Source: Phylloscopus collybita
Taxonomy: Eukaryota > Chordata > Aves > Passeriformes > Phylloscopidae
DNA length: 64,000 bases
Direction: 5' to 3'
Assembly: GCA_027886175.1 (NCBI GenBank)
Contig: JAJNNQ010000024.1
Span: 31,599,001 to 31,663,000, forward strand
Shown here: positions 37,191 to 50,400 of the stretch, in pieces
Layout: every line of letters starts with the position of its first letter
Numbering within the stretch: the stretch's first letter is position 1
Position numbers and translations under genes: made by a program
Notes under the pieces: model-generated
What the model saw: only the letters and a program-made list of their open reading frames with translations
What the model was told of the DNA's origin: nothing
Database searches by the model: none

Positions 37191-40100
37191 AGGCATAATG
37201 TATAATAAACTACAAAAAAATAACAAGTATTTTCTTCCATATAACCCACACTAAAAATGTTTTCCTTCAGCCACGTGCAGTTCAGCATTGGCACATGAAT
37301 AATTAGAGCTGTTGCATAAGTGGGCAATTTTTCCAGTAAGGCACCATCAGCTCCACAAGAAAGCATCAATTAACAGGTTTATTCGTGTATATCAAAGGAA
37401 GGACATCTACATTGCTTATTTGCCCTGTCCCTCAGAAAACAGGGCAGCTTCCTAACTGCAGCTCAGCAGTTGCTGTCTCTTGTGGCTTTAAAGGAAACCA
37501 AGTGAGCTATCTAATTCACAGTGACCTATTTCTTCCCCCTTAATACTGAACGTACAGTCTTCGTGCATGCTCGTGTCTATCATGCTCTTCCAATCCCTTT
37601 CCCTCAGGGCTAAGCAAACCCATTTCTGAAATATTAAAAACCACAACATTCTCAGGGGAATATTAAAACCAGTTCTTCATGTTGATATTTTTTTTTTCCT
37701 ATCACATTTTACAGCCACATTCTTCATATTTCTCAAACTGAAAAGAATTAGCATTTAATTTTTATTTTAAAAGAAAAACACTATTTTAGAATGTTTCCCT
37801 GTGAGGATGTGGAGCCAGCAGTACAGTAGAAAGACCTCTTTCTCAGTCTATGCCATGTTACAGTTCTAATTTTACTCAATATTCCATGGTTTTCTGAACC
37901 ATAAACCAGTCTTTAAAACACTGTCACTAAAAATCTTGATCTTCTCTCTAAAGGGAAAGGTATCCTGGATCAAATCCAGCATTAATTATATACCGTCTTA
38001 TCAATTCCCCCCACGTTTATGCTGAGGTGGTAAACTGTATTTTTGTCCACAAGCAGTCCATCTGTGATGAAGCATTACATAGATTCCAGCCCTGAAGTGC
38101 ACTGATAGCTCAAGGCTCTTAGACACATGCCTTCCACTCAGGGATTTTCAGTTTAAATGAATAATTACTATAAAAAGAATTATATTGTCTTATTGAATGC
38201 TATTCTCATAGACAGACTAATAAATTCTGTTCAGTGAGGATTTTGTGTGTCACAGAAAAACTTTCAGAAACTCACCTCCTTTATGAGTATGCTAGTTAGA
38301 AACCTGTTTTTTTAAAAATAGACAGCACAGGTTTATATTCTGAAAATTGAAAATTGGCCATATTTACCACCATAGCAGCTAAAGGCCAAAAAAACTGGAG
38401 ATCTATTGCAATACCTATACAACAGAAGACAGTTTCTTTCCAGAAATCAATTGCTTCATGAAGCAGAACATTTAGAGCAATAGCAGTTTTCTCAGATTTG
38501 TTAATGCAAACTGTAACATTTTTGCTCCTTCTGTCACACTACAATGATTGATTGAATACAGTAAACTTGATACCACAAACTTGCCATGGAAGAGATGCAA
38601 AGATAAGATGTCTCCATGTCACTGGAGAGGGGATATTTCAGGAAGCATCGTGGCCCCATGAGAAGCCAGAAGCCAACCAGTTACATTTACAGCAGACAGC
38701 AACATTTTGCTTTCCCCATGCTCCTTGCAGCAGTGCTCAGGAGAGGGGCTGCAGCTACACCTCTCACTTCTGACTGCTCCGTAGCATTTGTGCACCACCT
38801 CTGTAAGTCTGCTCTCATCACAACGTGTCAAAAGACAAGAAAATCTGACTACAAGTCCCCTGCCTCTCCATCCAATACTCCATCTCACTGGGAATATATA
38901 AACACTGCTAAACATCCAGGAAGATGATCAGCATGAAAACTGAGTATAAAAATTTTAAAGGACAGATTTCAAGCAGTAATATTCTTATGTTCTCTCCCCT
39001 TCTAGCATCACTCCCCAGCCCCAGTGGACATGCACACTTATGCACCCTTTCACTTACGTAACCATTTTTCTCCCATTGATTCCCCCCGCCCCCAGCTTTT
39101 CCATCTCTTGTCTTTGTCTTATCCCATTGTTTTGGGTCATATTTCTAATACTAAAAATAAAGATCAAAACAATTAAAAATATCAGTCTGGAGCAGCTATT
39201 TAAGTCACTCTCATAAACATCTAGTAATTAGCTGATAGACCATTGTCAGGCTACAGCATTTTCAACAGCTGTGCTAAAACAAAATCTGTGATGATAATAT
39301 TTGTGTCAGCCAGCCCCTTTACAGAAATAAGTCCTTAAAAAATCCCCCTAGTTAATACATAGACAATAACACAACGTATCCAATATCCAATCATCCTTTG
39401 AAAGGCTTATTTTCCCCAACTGTTCTCAGTTGGGATTACTTTCTTGGACAATTTTCACCAGCTCAAAGGTGAAAAAAAGATTGCACATATGAGCTACTTG
39501 GTCACCTCCAGGTCTGTAACCAAACAAACCACTTAATACAATAAACTGCATTAGCATATTCCCACTCCAAATTAGTTTTTAACAATGCTCCAGATACTTC
39601 ATCTATTTCACTTTATGGCAACATGAATGCAAGCAAAGCATGGGAACAGGAAAAGGGAGGTGAGCAGGCCAAGGCCTTATGTTGTTCCTGAAACCTGGAT
39701 ATGAGTCAGATACTCACTGCCTGTATTGGTTTATATATTACATTGCTTTATGGGGAAGAAAGGAAGAAAACTGTATCAGTGAAGAAGCTGAGCAAAGATA
39801 AGAAACATTTGAGGTTGTTCCTTTTGGTGTCAGTATGATTTCATTCCCTTCAAATTAAATTTGGCATTTATTGGCTAGAAGACAAACAGGAAATGGATGT
39901 AACTGATCTTGGCTTCAGATTGGAAACATAATGTAATTTCCACTACCTGCCTTCCTGATCGGCACAGTCTCCGGACATGGACCCAGCAGCTTCCAAATGT
40001 TGATACATTTATCCTTTCTTATTCTTCTTTCATCCCTCTCTAACTGCAAAAATGTTTTTCTAGAAAGGAAAACACTGAAACAAAAACATCTCAAAGAGTT

Positions 40101-43100
40101 GAAAGGCAATAGACAAAATACAAACACAGAAATGAATGACATTTCTAGTTAATAAAGTCAATAGCTGAGAAGAACACAGCTTCAGACTTGTTTCTAGCAG
40201 TGGAGTCATAATCTCTTTTGCAAAAGACTTTAAAAGTAGTAGCAGTAAATTAATCTTCAAATGTCTGCAAGTAAGTGTGCAAACAGCCAGAACAAGCTGG
40301 TTTGTAATCCTTAACATGACAGCAGCATCAAACTCTTAACAGCTCACAAGGAATTACACAAGAGAAATTCATTCTATGGTATTCCATGGAACTGATTACT
40401 GTCTGAACAGGTTTTCCCCATATTTACACTTTCTGCTACACTGCAATTTTTTTTTTCTTATTGCAATGTACACCAAATACTCTCCTATTTCTGTACATTC
40501 AAGTGGGCCCTTTCCAATTAAAAAAGTCCACTCAAACATGCAACTTTCCAGTCTTAGCATTGTTCACTCTGGCTGTCTCTTGTCTATTCATTACCATAGG
40601 AATGAAATGTGACCTCTCCAACGAAAGCCCCGAGTTACGAGAGACATGCCACTAAAATTGCTGGACGTATCATATGGCAAAATTATCTGTATGAGTATGT
40701 GGAAGGAGAGTGACTACTCCCCTACTTCCCTTTCTGACACAACAGGGACCATAAGAAAAGGAGGAGGCCAAGAACAAGAATGTATGGGGATAAACCTGGC
40801 TGACATGATAAGGGAGGCAGTGATGAGAACCACATCTGGTCAGTCATATTAACTGATAAGAGCAGGTCAGAGTGTGTGAAAGTTAATTTCATCCTGGACT
40901 TTGGAAATGGTATTGGGGGATCAGACTGCGAGCGGCGCAGGAATCAACGGAGCTGTACACACCTGGGGAAGGCAGAGTCAAGAACAAAGGGGCTTAACAG
41001 AGAGGGGTGTAAGAGAGGCCAGTTGGCTTTAAAATGGGGCAAAATATTCCATTTGTCAGCCCCATAGTATTTTTTGTGACTTGTGAAGAGTAGATGGCCG
41101 TACTGGAGTACACCTGTGCTGTTTTGCAAGTCTGCTGTTTTGGACAGTGCCTAAAAATAGTTACAACAGTGACAGACATTTAGGTCATAGGAATTTTAAG
41201 ACTGACATGTACTCATCTTCCTGAAACTAATTTTCACTGTGTAGACTGCACAGACTCACTTGAGCCTTCCTGCTATGGTCTTCTGTGCTGATAAAGGTTT
41301 AAAAAGGGTGAGAGTTGTCCTCAAGCTGCCAGCTGAACTGGCATGCAATGCAGTCCTGAGTTTAAATCACCAACTCCAGCCAGCCCATTATGTATCTCAC
41401 ATCTTGCTTGGATGAGAGTATACTGGGACATCTATTAAAAAACAGAGCTGTATCCTTTTTTTCTCCCTTTGGATTCTAACTTAAAAACAAGAGTTTGTGC
41501 AAACTGACCTTGTAAATGAACTAGAATGCAGAAATACACTCTCCCAAACTACTCTAGATGAAATGAGATCCATTCAGAAATAACTGAGTATGCACCAATT
41601 GTAAAAAACAAAGCTGGTCCAGTATGAGCTGATCTTATTTTTCCATGTCACCCTGAAGTGGTGTGCTCATGTGAAAACACTCTGCCACAAGAATAATTTT
41701 AGTAAGAAAGCTCTACCTCAGATCAAGACACCTAAGAGAGTAACATGGTCTCTTGCAGGGGTGTAAAACCAAAATTGAAACAAAGTTTTACTACATGAAA
41801 CAGTAACAGAAAACAGCAGGTTTCCTTCCCCAGAATCACACCAAGATCCCTTCTCTTTTCTTTAACACTCTAAAGGCCAAGAAATTATTTTCCTCCCTTT
41901 CTTTCTCACTGTTCCTTTTATTAAGTCCAACTATTTCTTGTATTGCTACTTGTACAGTTCTGGACTTTGCTTGCAATAATAATCACTCTCCCCTTGCCAG
42001 AGAAAGGACAGTTATTTTACAGACATCTTCAATAACAAAATTCATCAGCACACAATGCAGAACACATTGAACATTAAAAGAAGAGGTAAAACTTCAATTG
42101 TGCAGTAAGATTAAGATTGTGCCATTCAATTCAAATTAAGCAGCAAACAAGACACCACCACACAATCAGGAAAGTCTCTGAGATCAGTAAAGATTATGGT
42201 ACTTTGTGTCCATGAGGTGCTAAAAAAGAAACCTGCGGTTTTTTAAATTAAAAAACATCAGTTTCAGAAGAAATAAAAGACCAAATCAAAGGAACAACAG
42301 CACATGTATTTGTTAGTTTCACAAAATGTATGCTCTGTAGAATACTGTGTAATAATAAAAAGGACTGAGTAATACACAAATTCCCTGCGTGATTTGCTAT
42401 TATTTTGTACAATGTGGGGAACAAAGTGCCTTTTGCAGAGCTAGCGTGGTAACAAATCAAACATAAATCACACCTACAAGAGTAGAGCCTAGAGTTCCCA
42501 ACTGGGATCAGAAATCATACTTCCTAAAAGAAAGGAAAATGCCTTTTAGCCCTAAATGGTTTAGGGACAGGAAAATTGCCATGAAATTACGAACAGAAAC
42601 ACAACTGGTGCAAGATCCACTGACAGACAACGGTAACAGCACTCAGGAGAAGGAAGAGATACTTGTGTCCTCAGTTACGATGCCAGCGATGTTTGTTATC
42701 CTTCTGCTTCCAGTTCCACCGGTTTAGTATGCCTTTGAGCAGACTTGGTCATGCCAGCAGCTGCAGTGCCTTTAAATGCAATATATTTTAAACACAGCCT
42801 TTGATCCAAAAAGTCCATTAACAATTCTATAACAAACCAACACAGATCATTCTACATCTGCCACAATTATATATACCAATTCTTCAGGGACGTGTTACTG
42901 GCCATAGCCAAAGAAAAAGCCTGGAAAGGTTTCAACTTTGACTTTGTCCATTAGTGCTACTTAGATCCTTTAACAAAAGACACCAGGGAGACAATTCCAT
43001 AGCAAATAGTTTCCCATGACAGTGCATTTCACTGTAACAGCCTCTTCCTCAGCCTCCTTATGTGTTTAGGTACTCAGGTTTGTTCTTTACCCAAATATTG
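37191..43100. other. Intergenic region between CR1 cluster and PARP11 3' end
   Basis: About 6 kb of mainly AT-rich DNA. A segment at about 40640-41080 is richer in G and purines than its surroundings and could be an old repeat that I cannot name. No coding exon, RNA gene or known element was recognised in the rest. Confidence 0.55.
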
Positions 43101-43105
43101 TCTTT

Positions 43106-44173
43106 TTTATTCATTCTACATGTGAAAAATACTCTAACTTGACAACTATACCAGTTATGAAAACCTGGTCTACACAACTGTTACTGAAAGCTTTCTATTA
43201 TAGTGTTTAAAAACTAAAGGATGGCATCTTCTGAAATTTTCCTTATTTGTTTAACTGTATTCTTTCCAGTTAAGTTGATCTAAACATTTGTACTCAGTAA
43301 CACCAAGTATACGAGCAGTGAGTGTGCCTTAAAATCTGAGCAGACAGGAATCACAGCAGCACATGGATACTGCAACGACATGGAAAAAATTCCATAGGAT
43401 AAGAACTGAGAAAGGTGTATCACTGCTGATATCCCAACAGTGACCCCAACAGTTACATACCAAATAACTAACAACCACAAGTTTATGGGCATCATTTCCA
43501 TCAAAACCAACAGTCAAATCCTACTGCAAGGGCTTTGTTATTTTCTCAGTATATAATTGAAGCTTACAGTAAAATGTACATAAAGTTAAACCTGACAGCT
43601 TTGTTGAACTTTATCTGGAGGAAACTGATGAAGGAGCCGTAGATTCTTTTTTTTTTTTTTTTGGTTTAGAATCCAAACTAAGAGACCTCCAAACAAACAA
43701 AGTAACATGAACTACTGAACACAGACACACAGACACACATACACACACATAGCCATGTCCCCTGGGGTTTTGCTGTTGTTGTTCTTACTTCATGTTTTAT
43801 AGGCAATCTTTATAAAAGATTAGTTTCATCATATGCATACTATATTAGAGGCATATTTCTACCACTTTTAATATACTTTAGAAAATCAAAACATAAATCT
43901 TGCCTTTGAAAACTTACCAATGCTCAATGTATTTAAGGCTCACTAAGCAACTTCGGATTTTTAATAGTCTCTACATTTGAAAAATGCATTAGTAAAGTTT
44001 ACAGGTTTTTAAAAACAGTTCACCAGTCTCTCTTAAATATTTAATAGCTTCCCTCCTCCATAAATGTATGCCAGCTTTTCTTTCACCTCTTTCATGCATC
44101 ATGTTTCTATGTTGTTGTCTTTACAAAAGGAAGAAAAATATCAAAAAAACACAAGCAATACTTAGTTCAAAAC
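43106..44173 (-). other. PARP11: Probable PARP11 3' UTR
   Basis: Sequence following the PARP11 stop codon in gene orientation. A minus-strand AATAAA lies at 43111-43106, with ATTAAA variants nearer the stop (around 43870, 43961 and 44040). Which signal is used cannot be told from sequence. A CA-rich microsatellite (43720-43750) and a T run (about 43647-43662) lie inside. Confidence 0.4.
43720..43750. repeat. CA-rich microsatellite
   Basis: Imperfect ACAC/ACAG dinucleotide-type repeat of about 30 bases, inside the presumed PARP11 3' UTR. Confidence 0.85.
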
Positions 44174-44487
44174 TTAACAAAATTCTATTAAGTACTCAGG
44201 GTAGATTTGGTTGGCATCAAAGATGACAAAGATCTTTGGGTTCCAGGTATTATCCACACAGCTGTCATACAAGTTCACAAAGCTTCCATCTTTTGAAGGC
44301 GGCCTCATGTATTTTGAATCACCGCCGATATAGTCACCAGTTAATACACGAGCAAGAAACATGACTTTATCTGGTCTATGGAGATGAGGCTGCAGGTTCA
44401 CACCATGAATCTGGAAAGTATCTCCGTGCTTCATGCTCTCTTTGCAGAAATGGCTGGAATATGATGCATCTCTTGCAAAATAGGTCC
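44174..44487 (-). CDS. PARP11: PARP11 last coding exon with catalytic Tyr and Ile
   Basis: Acceptor tttttatttgaaag/GGACC; the stop TAA is at 44176-44174. Encodes [19 protein letters not shown], then [19 protein letters not shown] and [20 protein letters not shown], ending EFC. Y229 follows GKGT across the junction. The isoleucine of PKIFVIF (I312) aligns with the catalytic glutamate of tankyrase, indicating mono- rather than poly-ADP-ribosylation. Confidence 0.97.
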
Positions 44488-47400
44488 CTTTCAAATAAAA
44501 AACATAGAAAATTTGATGACGTTCTTACTGTGACAGCATGACTACCAGAACATAGCTATCAAGATGATGAAAAATGTCTCTTCTTTTATGTTCATTAGCA
44601 ATCCTTTTTTTGTTGTTGCTATATTATGACAATATAACCAAATATATTTAGTGTGAACATTTTAGCAGGGAAATCGTCTTGTGATCAACACTGCATTGCT
44701 GGGCATCCCTTCCCCATGCTCCCTGGCCCTACCAGGCAGTTGTGACAATTACATTCCTTACTGCATCCTTAATTACACTTGCCATAAAAGCAGAGCTGTA
44801 TTAAACAGCTCTTGGGTAAACACAAGGCATGCATCACAAAGTACACACTACAGGGAACACTTAGTGTTGAGCTGTTAACACTACCACTCTTGTATGTGAC
44901 AGCAATACTTACCTTTTCCATACACAGCAGCATGCATCCCATTTATTCTCCAGTCAAAGTTATGAATACATATTGCTTCTACAAATTCATTACTGGTGCC
45001 ATGAAATAGCATCTGCTCATTAATCGTTGGGACACCTCTTTTCTTCTTCAGTTGAGCTTTTTTCCTACAGAAAACACACAATAAATACATAAATAAGCAC
45101 ATAATAAATAAATAGGTGTACAAACACACTAAATTACTACTGTGAAAACACTGCTGAGGGTACAGAACTAACACACTCCACGTTACAAGTACCTAGATGA
45201 CTAGTTTTTAAACAGGTCAGAATTCTTAAGGTACATATTTAGAAATCACACATTTCTGAATGCCATAGGACTATTTCTCAACATAGTCTAAGACTGGGAA
45301 AACAGGTCTTCCTACACCAATTTTATCAACATTGTTCATGTGTTACTAGTTTCAGTGTGGTCATTTCCTGCAGATACATCTTTAAAAGAAAGATAATTTT
45401 GTACATTTTGTTTCCTCCACCTACTTTCATGCCATGGTGGAAGGGATAACAAAGTTACTAGATTATAAAGCACTATAACCTAGGCAAACCAGCAAAACCT
45501 GGTCCCTGATCCAAGGGCTAGTTATGCTGAACATCTGAAATTTCTTCAACCAGCAGCCCTCTGTGGCTGGTTGTTGATCTCTAACAATATATAAAGGTAG
45601 CCTCAAGTAGCTTTTCTTGAAACAGGGGAATGGAACAAATTTATAGAAAAAGTGAATAATCAATTGTCAAAAGGTGTTCTGTAACAGTCCTTTACTATCT
45701 CTGACCAGTTCATTTCATAAAGCCAATTTAGAATTGTCATTAAGATGGGAACTATTGTAAGAGGCAAATGTATTTGCATCACTGCAGTGATGCAAATAAT
45801 CATTCAAGCAATGATCAAATGTAATCCTTTATCTTATCAATTAAACAAAACACTTTTCCAAAACCATAAAACTTTAAGTAGCAATTAAGTTCCTCCTAAG
45901 CAGTAGAATATACTGGGCACACTGGCAAGCTGGTTGTGCAGAATGCAGAAATCCTGCCACAACAGGACACTTTGGTAGTTTGGAACAGAAATTGAGGAGT
46001 CCAACTGTTCTAAAAAGCATCATCTTAGCACCTTCCACAAGCAGTGACAAGATAATCCAGTTCAACAAAATTAAGTTCATCCAGCACTTAATTCTCAGCC
46101 AAATCACTCAATAAATGGCAAAACCTACACCAAAACTAAATACTGAGAGACATGCTCTTTGTACCTATGTAGCACATAAGATTTTTCTAAAACTGGTCAG
46201 CGTTATCCCCAACCAATACCTTTTTCTACTTGTTGTACTCCTCAACAACTCCAAACTGAGATGCTAGACTAAGCATCATCTGCTCTTTTCAACTTTTCTC
46301 CTTGGGACACCAAAAGAAGTGAATTTGAAATGCTGGAATAGCAATTTCTTTGTAATATACTACCAGGCAATAATTTCTTCACCAGCGAGTGCAAGCCTAT
46401 AGCACTGTCTTGTGACCCAAGGGCAGGACCTGGCATTTTTCCTTACTGAACCTCACTCAGTTGGCCTCAGCTCATGGATCCAGCCTGTTCAGATCCCTCT
46501 GCAGATCCCTCTTGTCCTCCAGCAGACCAATGCTCCCACCCAGCTTGGTGTCATTTGCAAACTGACTGAGGGTGCCCTTGATCCCCTTGTCCAGACCACA
46601 GATAAAGAGGTTAAACAGGACAGGACCCAACACCGAGCCCAGGAGGACCCCACTAGTGACCAGCTGGATGTAACTCCATTCACCACCTCTCCCTGGGCCT
46701 GGCTATCCAGACAGTTTTTTACCCAGCAAACAGTGCACCTGTCTGAGCCATGAGCAGCCAGATTCTCCAGGAGAATGTTGTGGGAAAACAGTGTCAAAGG
46801 CTCTACTCAAGTCCACGTAAAAAATAACTGCAGTCTTTCCCTCATCCACTTAGTGGGCCACCCTGTCATAGAAGGAGGTGAGGTTGGTCATCAAGCAGGA
46901 CCTGTCTTTCCTAAACTTATCCTGGCTGGGCCTGACCCCTGGTTGCCCTGCACACGCTGTGTGATGGCACTCAGGATGAGCTGTTCCTTGACCTTCCCTG
47001 GCACTGAGCTCAGCCTGACAGGTCTGTAGCTCCCTGGATCCTCCTTCCAACCCTTCTTGAGCATAGGCATCACATTTGCTCACCCCCAGCCAACTGGGAC
47101 CTCCACAGCGAGCCAGGACTGCTGGTAAATGGTTGAAAGTGGCTCAGCGAGCACCTCCCCAGCTCCCTTGGTACCCTCCAGTGGATTCCATCCATCCCCA
47201 TAGACTTGTGTGGGGTGGCAGAATCCATTTTCTCTTGAATAATGAGGGCTGCATTTTGCTCCCTGCTTCTGTCTACCAGCTCAGGGTCTGGGTGCCCAGA
47301 TAACAACTGGTCTTACTATTAATGCCTCAGTTAACTGGTCTTACTTTGTTGCTTCAGTCTTTTCCTCATCTTTTTTCACTATGTTTTCCCCACATCCAGT

Positions 47401-50400
47401 AAGGGATGGAGAGTCTCTATAGCCCTCCTTTTGTTGATGACTTATTTAAAAAAGTATTTTTATTGTCTTTTACAGCAGTGGCCAAAATAGGTTCTAGTTG
47501 GGCTTTGATCCTTCCAATTTTCTCCCTGCAAAACATTTCAACATCTTTTACTCCTCCTGAGCTGCCTGCCCCTTCTTCCCAAGGTCATAAACTCTTTTTT
47601 TTGTCTGAATTCCAGACAAAGTTCTCTGTTCAACCAGGATGATCTTATTCCTCAACTACTTGTCTTCTGGCACATGGGGACAGCCTGCTCCAGAGCCTTT
47701 AGGATTTTCCTCTTGAAGAGTGTCCAGCCTTCCTGGACTCCTTTGCCCTTCAGGACTGCATCACAAGTGACCCTGTCAAACAGTCTCCTGAACAACCCAA
47801 AGTTTGACCTCTGGAAGTCCAAGGCAGCAGTTCTGCTGACCCTCTTCCTTACTCCACCAAGAAAAAAAGGAAACTTAACTAAAAGTAGGATAACTCTCTT
47901 AACCATTAACATATATAAGGAATTATACTTCCTCACACATGTTAATGATAGAGCTTTAAATTAACAATAAATATCTTCAAAAAATCATGTAACTTATCCA
48001 AGATTTTAGTATACATCTGGTTAGTTATTTCCTCACTCTTTAACTTAGTCTAGATTATTTTATTAGTGCAAAACATCTTTAAACCTTCTGATATGTACTC
48101 TTTCCTACAAGACACACAAATAACTTCTGTCAAGTACAATTGCTTAAGACTGACACTAAAAAATAAGTGGACACCAAACTGGGCCCTTCCTACTTCTTCC
48201 AGGCCAGCACAATGTAGGGAAGAGGGAAAAAGCAAGAACTTAAAACAAAGTTTTGTAGCACATTAAACTGAAAAGAAATTGCATGAATGTGTGTTAATTA
48301 GACATCTAATTCTGTTCTACACTTCATAAAATTGAGAAATTCAACAGGACTGAAAAATATATTTGCTTTGTTCAGTAAAAATTAAAATAATATAAGGCTC
48401 TTAAGGATTCATTTTACAAAAAGCTAATTTCTGTTCCCACTTCAGTGTAAGGATCACAGGTATCTACCACACAGATACTCTAAAGATCTTAAATACATTA
48501 TCTGTGCTACAGCTTTATCTGATGCATTTCTACAAGTATTACATTTTTGCACCTGTAGAAGCTACACACTCTTGAAAGTTAAATTTTGAATAAAGAGAAA
48601 TGACAAGAAATATTTTAAAATTTAAAAAGCAACAAAAATTCATTAATAATAAAAACAGTTAAACATATTTCTGCTGCATCACTTAAAACTTTTCTCCATT
48701 AACAATCCTAAAACTGTTGGTTTTAGAAATAATCTCACCTGCAAAAAAACTCCCACAAGTCTAGATTTTGTATTCTCTTAATTCTTTTAATTCGGTGGCT
48801 ATCCATTGTTTTTCCAAAGAGACTAGAAACTTCATTATATTCATTTGTTCTCTTTTGCAATGGAATAAGCTGGAAAAAAAGAGGTTAGTGCTATTTCAAT
48901 TCGATGCATTATTTCATTGTCACGTGTTTTTGACCAAGTTGCATACCAACTCTTACCTGGTATGGTTCCTCAGTATTTACATTCTCCCAGTGTGAAGGCA
49001 TAGGGATAGCCTCATTTTCACAGATGAAACTTCAAACAAAAAAGGTAAAAGCACATCACTTCAAAGACATGAGGCATTTTCTTCCTGTCAAACTCCTGCT
49101 CCAAACAACACAGTATGCAAAAAAAGCAAACCCTCATGAAGTTTATACAGAGCTACTAAAAAAGAGTGGTTTAAGCACATGCACATACATAGAAACATAT
49201 AAGCCTTAATACTGAGACTAAAAGAAGGAATCTTCTGAAAGTAAAGAGTGTCACCACATGGAAATAAGAATACTGAATGCAATTATTCAAAAAACGAAGT
49301 AAATCGTCACATCATTGTATGCACTATTTAGCAAATATCTACTGAAAAAACGTTGACACTTCAAAAACACAAGTCTTCTTCAAAGTCAGTGTAAGCAGAC
49401 TGCTACTACATTTCTTATGGCAAATGACAAATTTCTTTTTGAATGTATAACCACGCTACAATTCAGAACTAAACCTTTCCTCATAAACTATTTGGGGGAA
49501 AACCCCACATATCCCTTGCACTCAATTTCACCTGTGGTAGTAACACTGCATAGCTCAGTTTATTGTTTAGTGAGTTCCAGATTTACATCAGCTCAGCTTT
49601 ACATCTAATGACTGATCAAATGGTAAGAAACTGACAATCTAAAGCAATTAGACTCATAAAAGAATGGTTACAACACAGTTTTTTTTAACTCTAAGTCATT
49701 TTACAGTACATGAGTAAAATATAGACACAACATATAACTCAGTCTTTTTTTGCTATTACAACAACACTTCTAAATAATTTATGGAGTCAATGGATTCCAT
49801 TTTTTGGTGCTGCTTCCCTGCAGCAATTCTGATTCAACAGGTATTCAGAGCAAGTGACTCCAAAAGTAAATAAATATAAACAATAACGGCAAAACACTTT
49901 TGTTTCATTTTACTTAGAAGAATTAGGAATAAAATAAGGAGTCTTTCTCTTATTTCCTTACCTGAATGAATTGATTGCAAAGGGAGCTCGCTTTATTGGA
50001 CGTTGTTTAAGGGTAGTTAGGTTGATTTGTTTCATCACTGAGCATAAAACAAGAATTAGGATGAAATTTGGGGGAATTAATCTACAGCATATGAAACATT
50101 TAAGTGTCATTTTTTAAAAGAATGTTACTACACCCTAAGTCACTTGACAGGAATTTCAACAAGTAACAAATCAGCATTTTCTGAATGCATTGCTATTTAT
50201 ATGAGTTGGCAAAATGTCCAAATATTACATGCACAAAACATTTATTTTTAAAATATCCATCTAACATTCAGCCCCACTAAATCACAGTCAAAACTTCCAC
50301 TGACTTGAATGGGATGACAAAGAACACACTATCCTTAGTGACTACCATGACCTAAAGACAATAACATAAAAGTTGTTCTTTAACATTTGCTTATAGTGTT

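Noticed and set aside
41290..41400. tRNA-like text (gagtttaaatc) suggesting a tRNA or SINE
   Set aside because: No complete cloverleaf or paired A and B boxes could be found.
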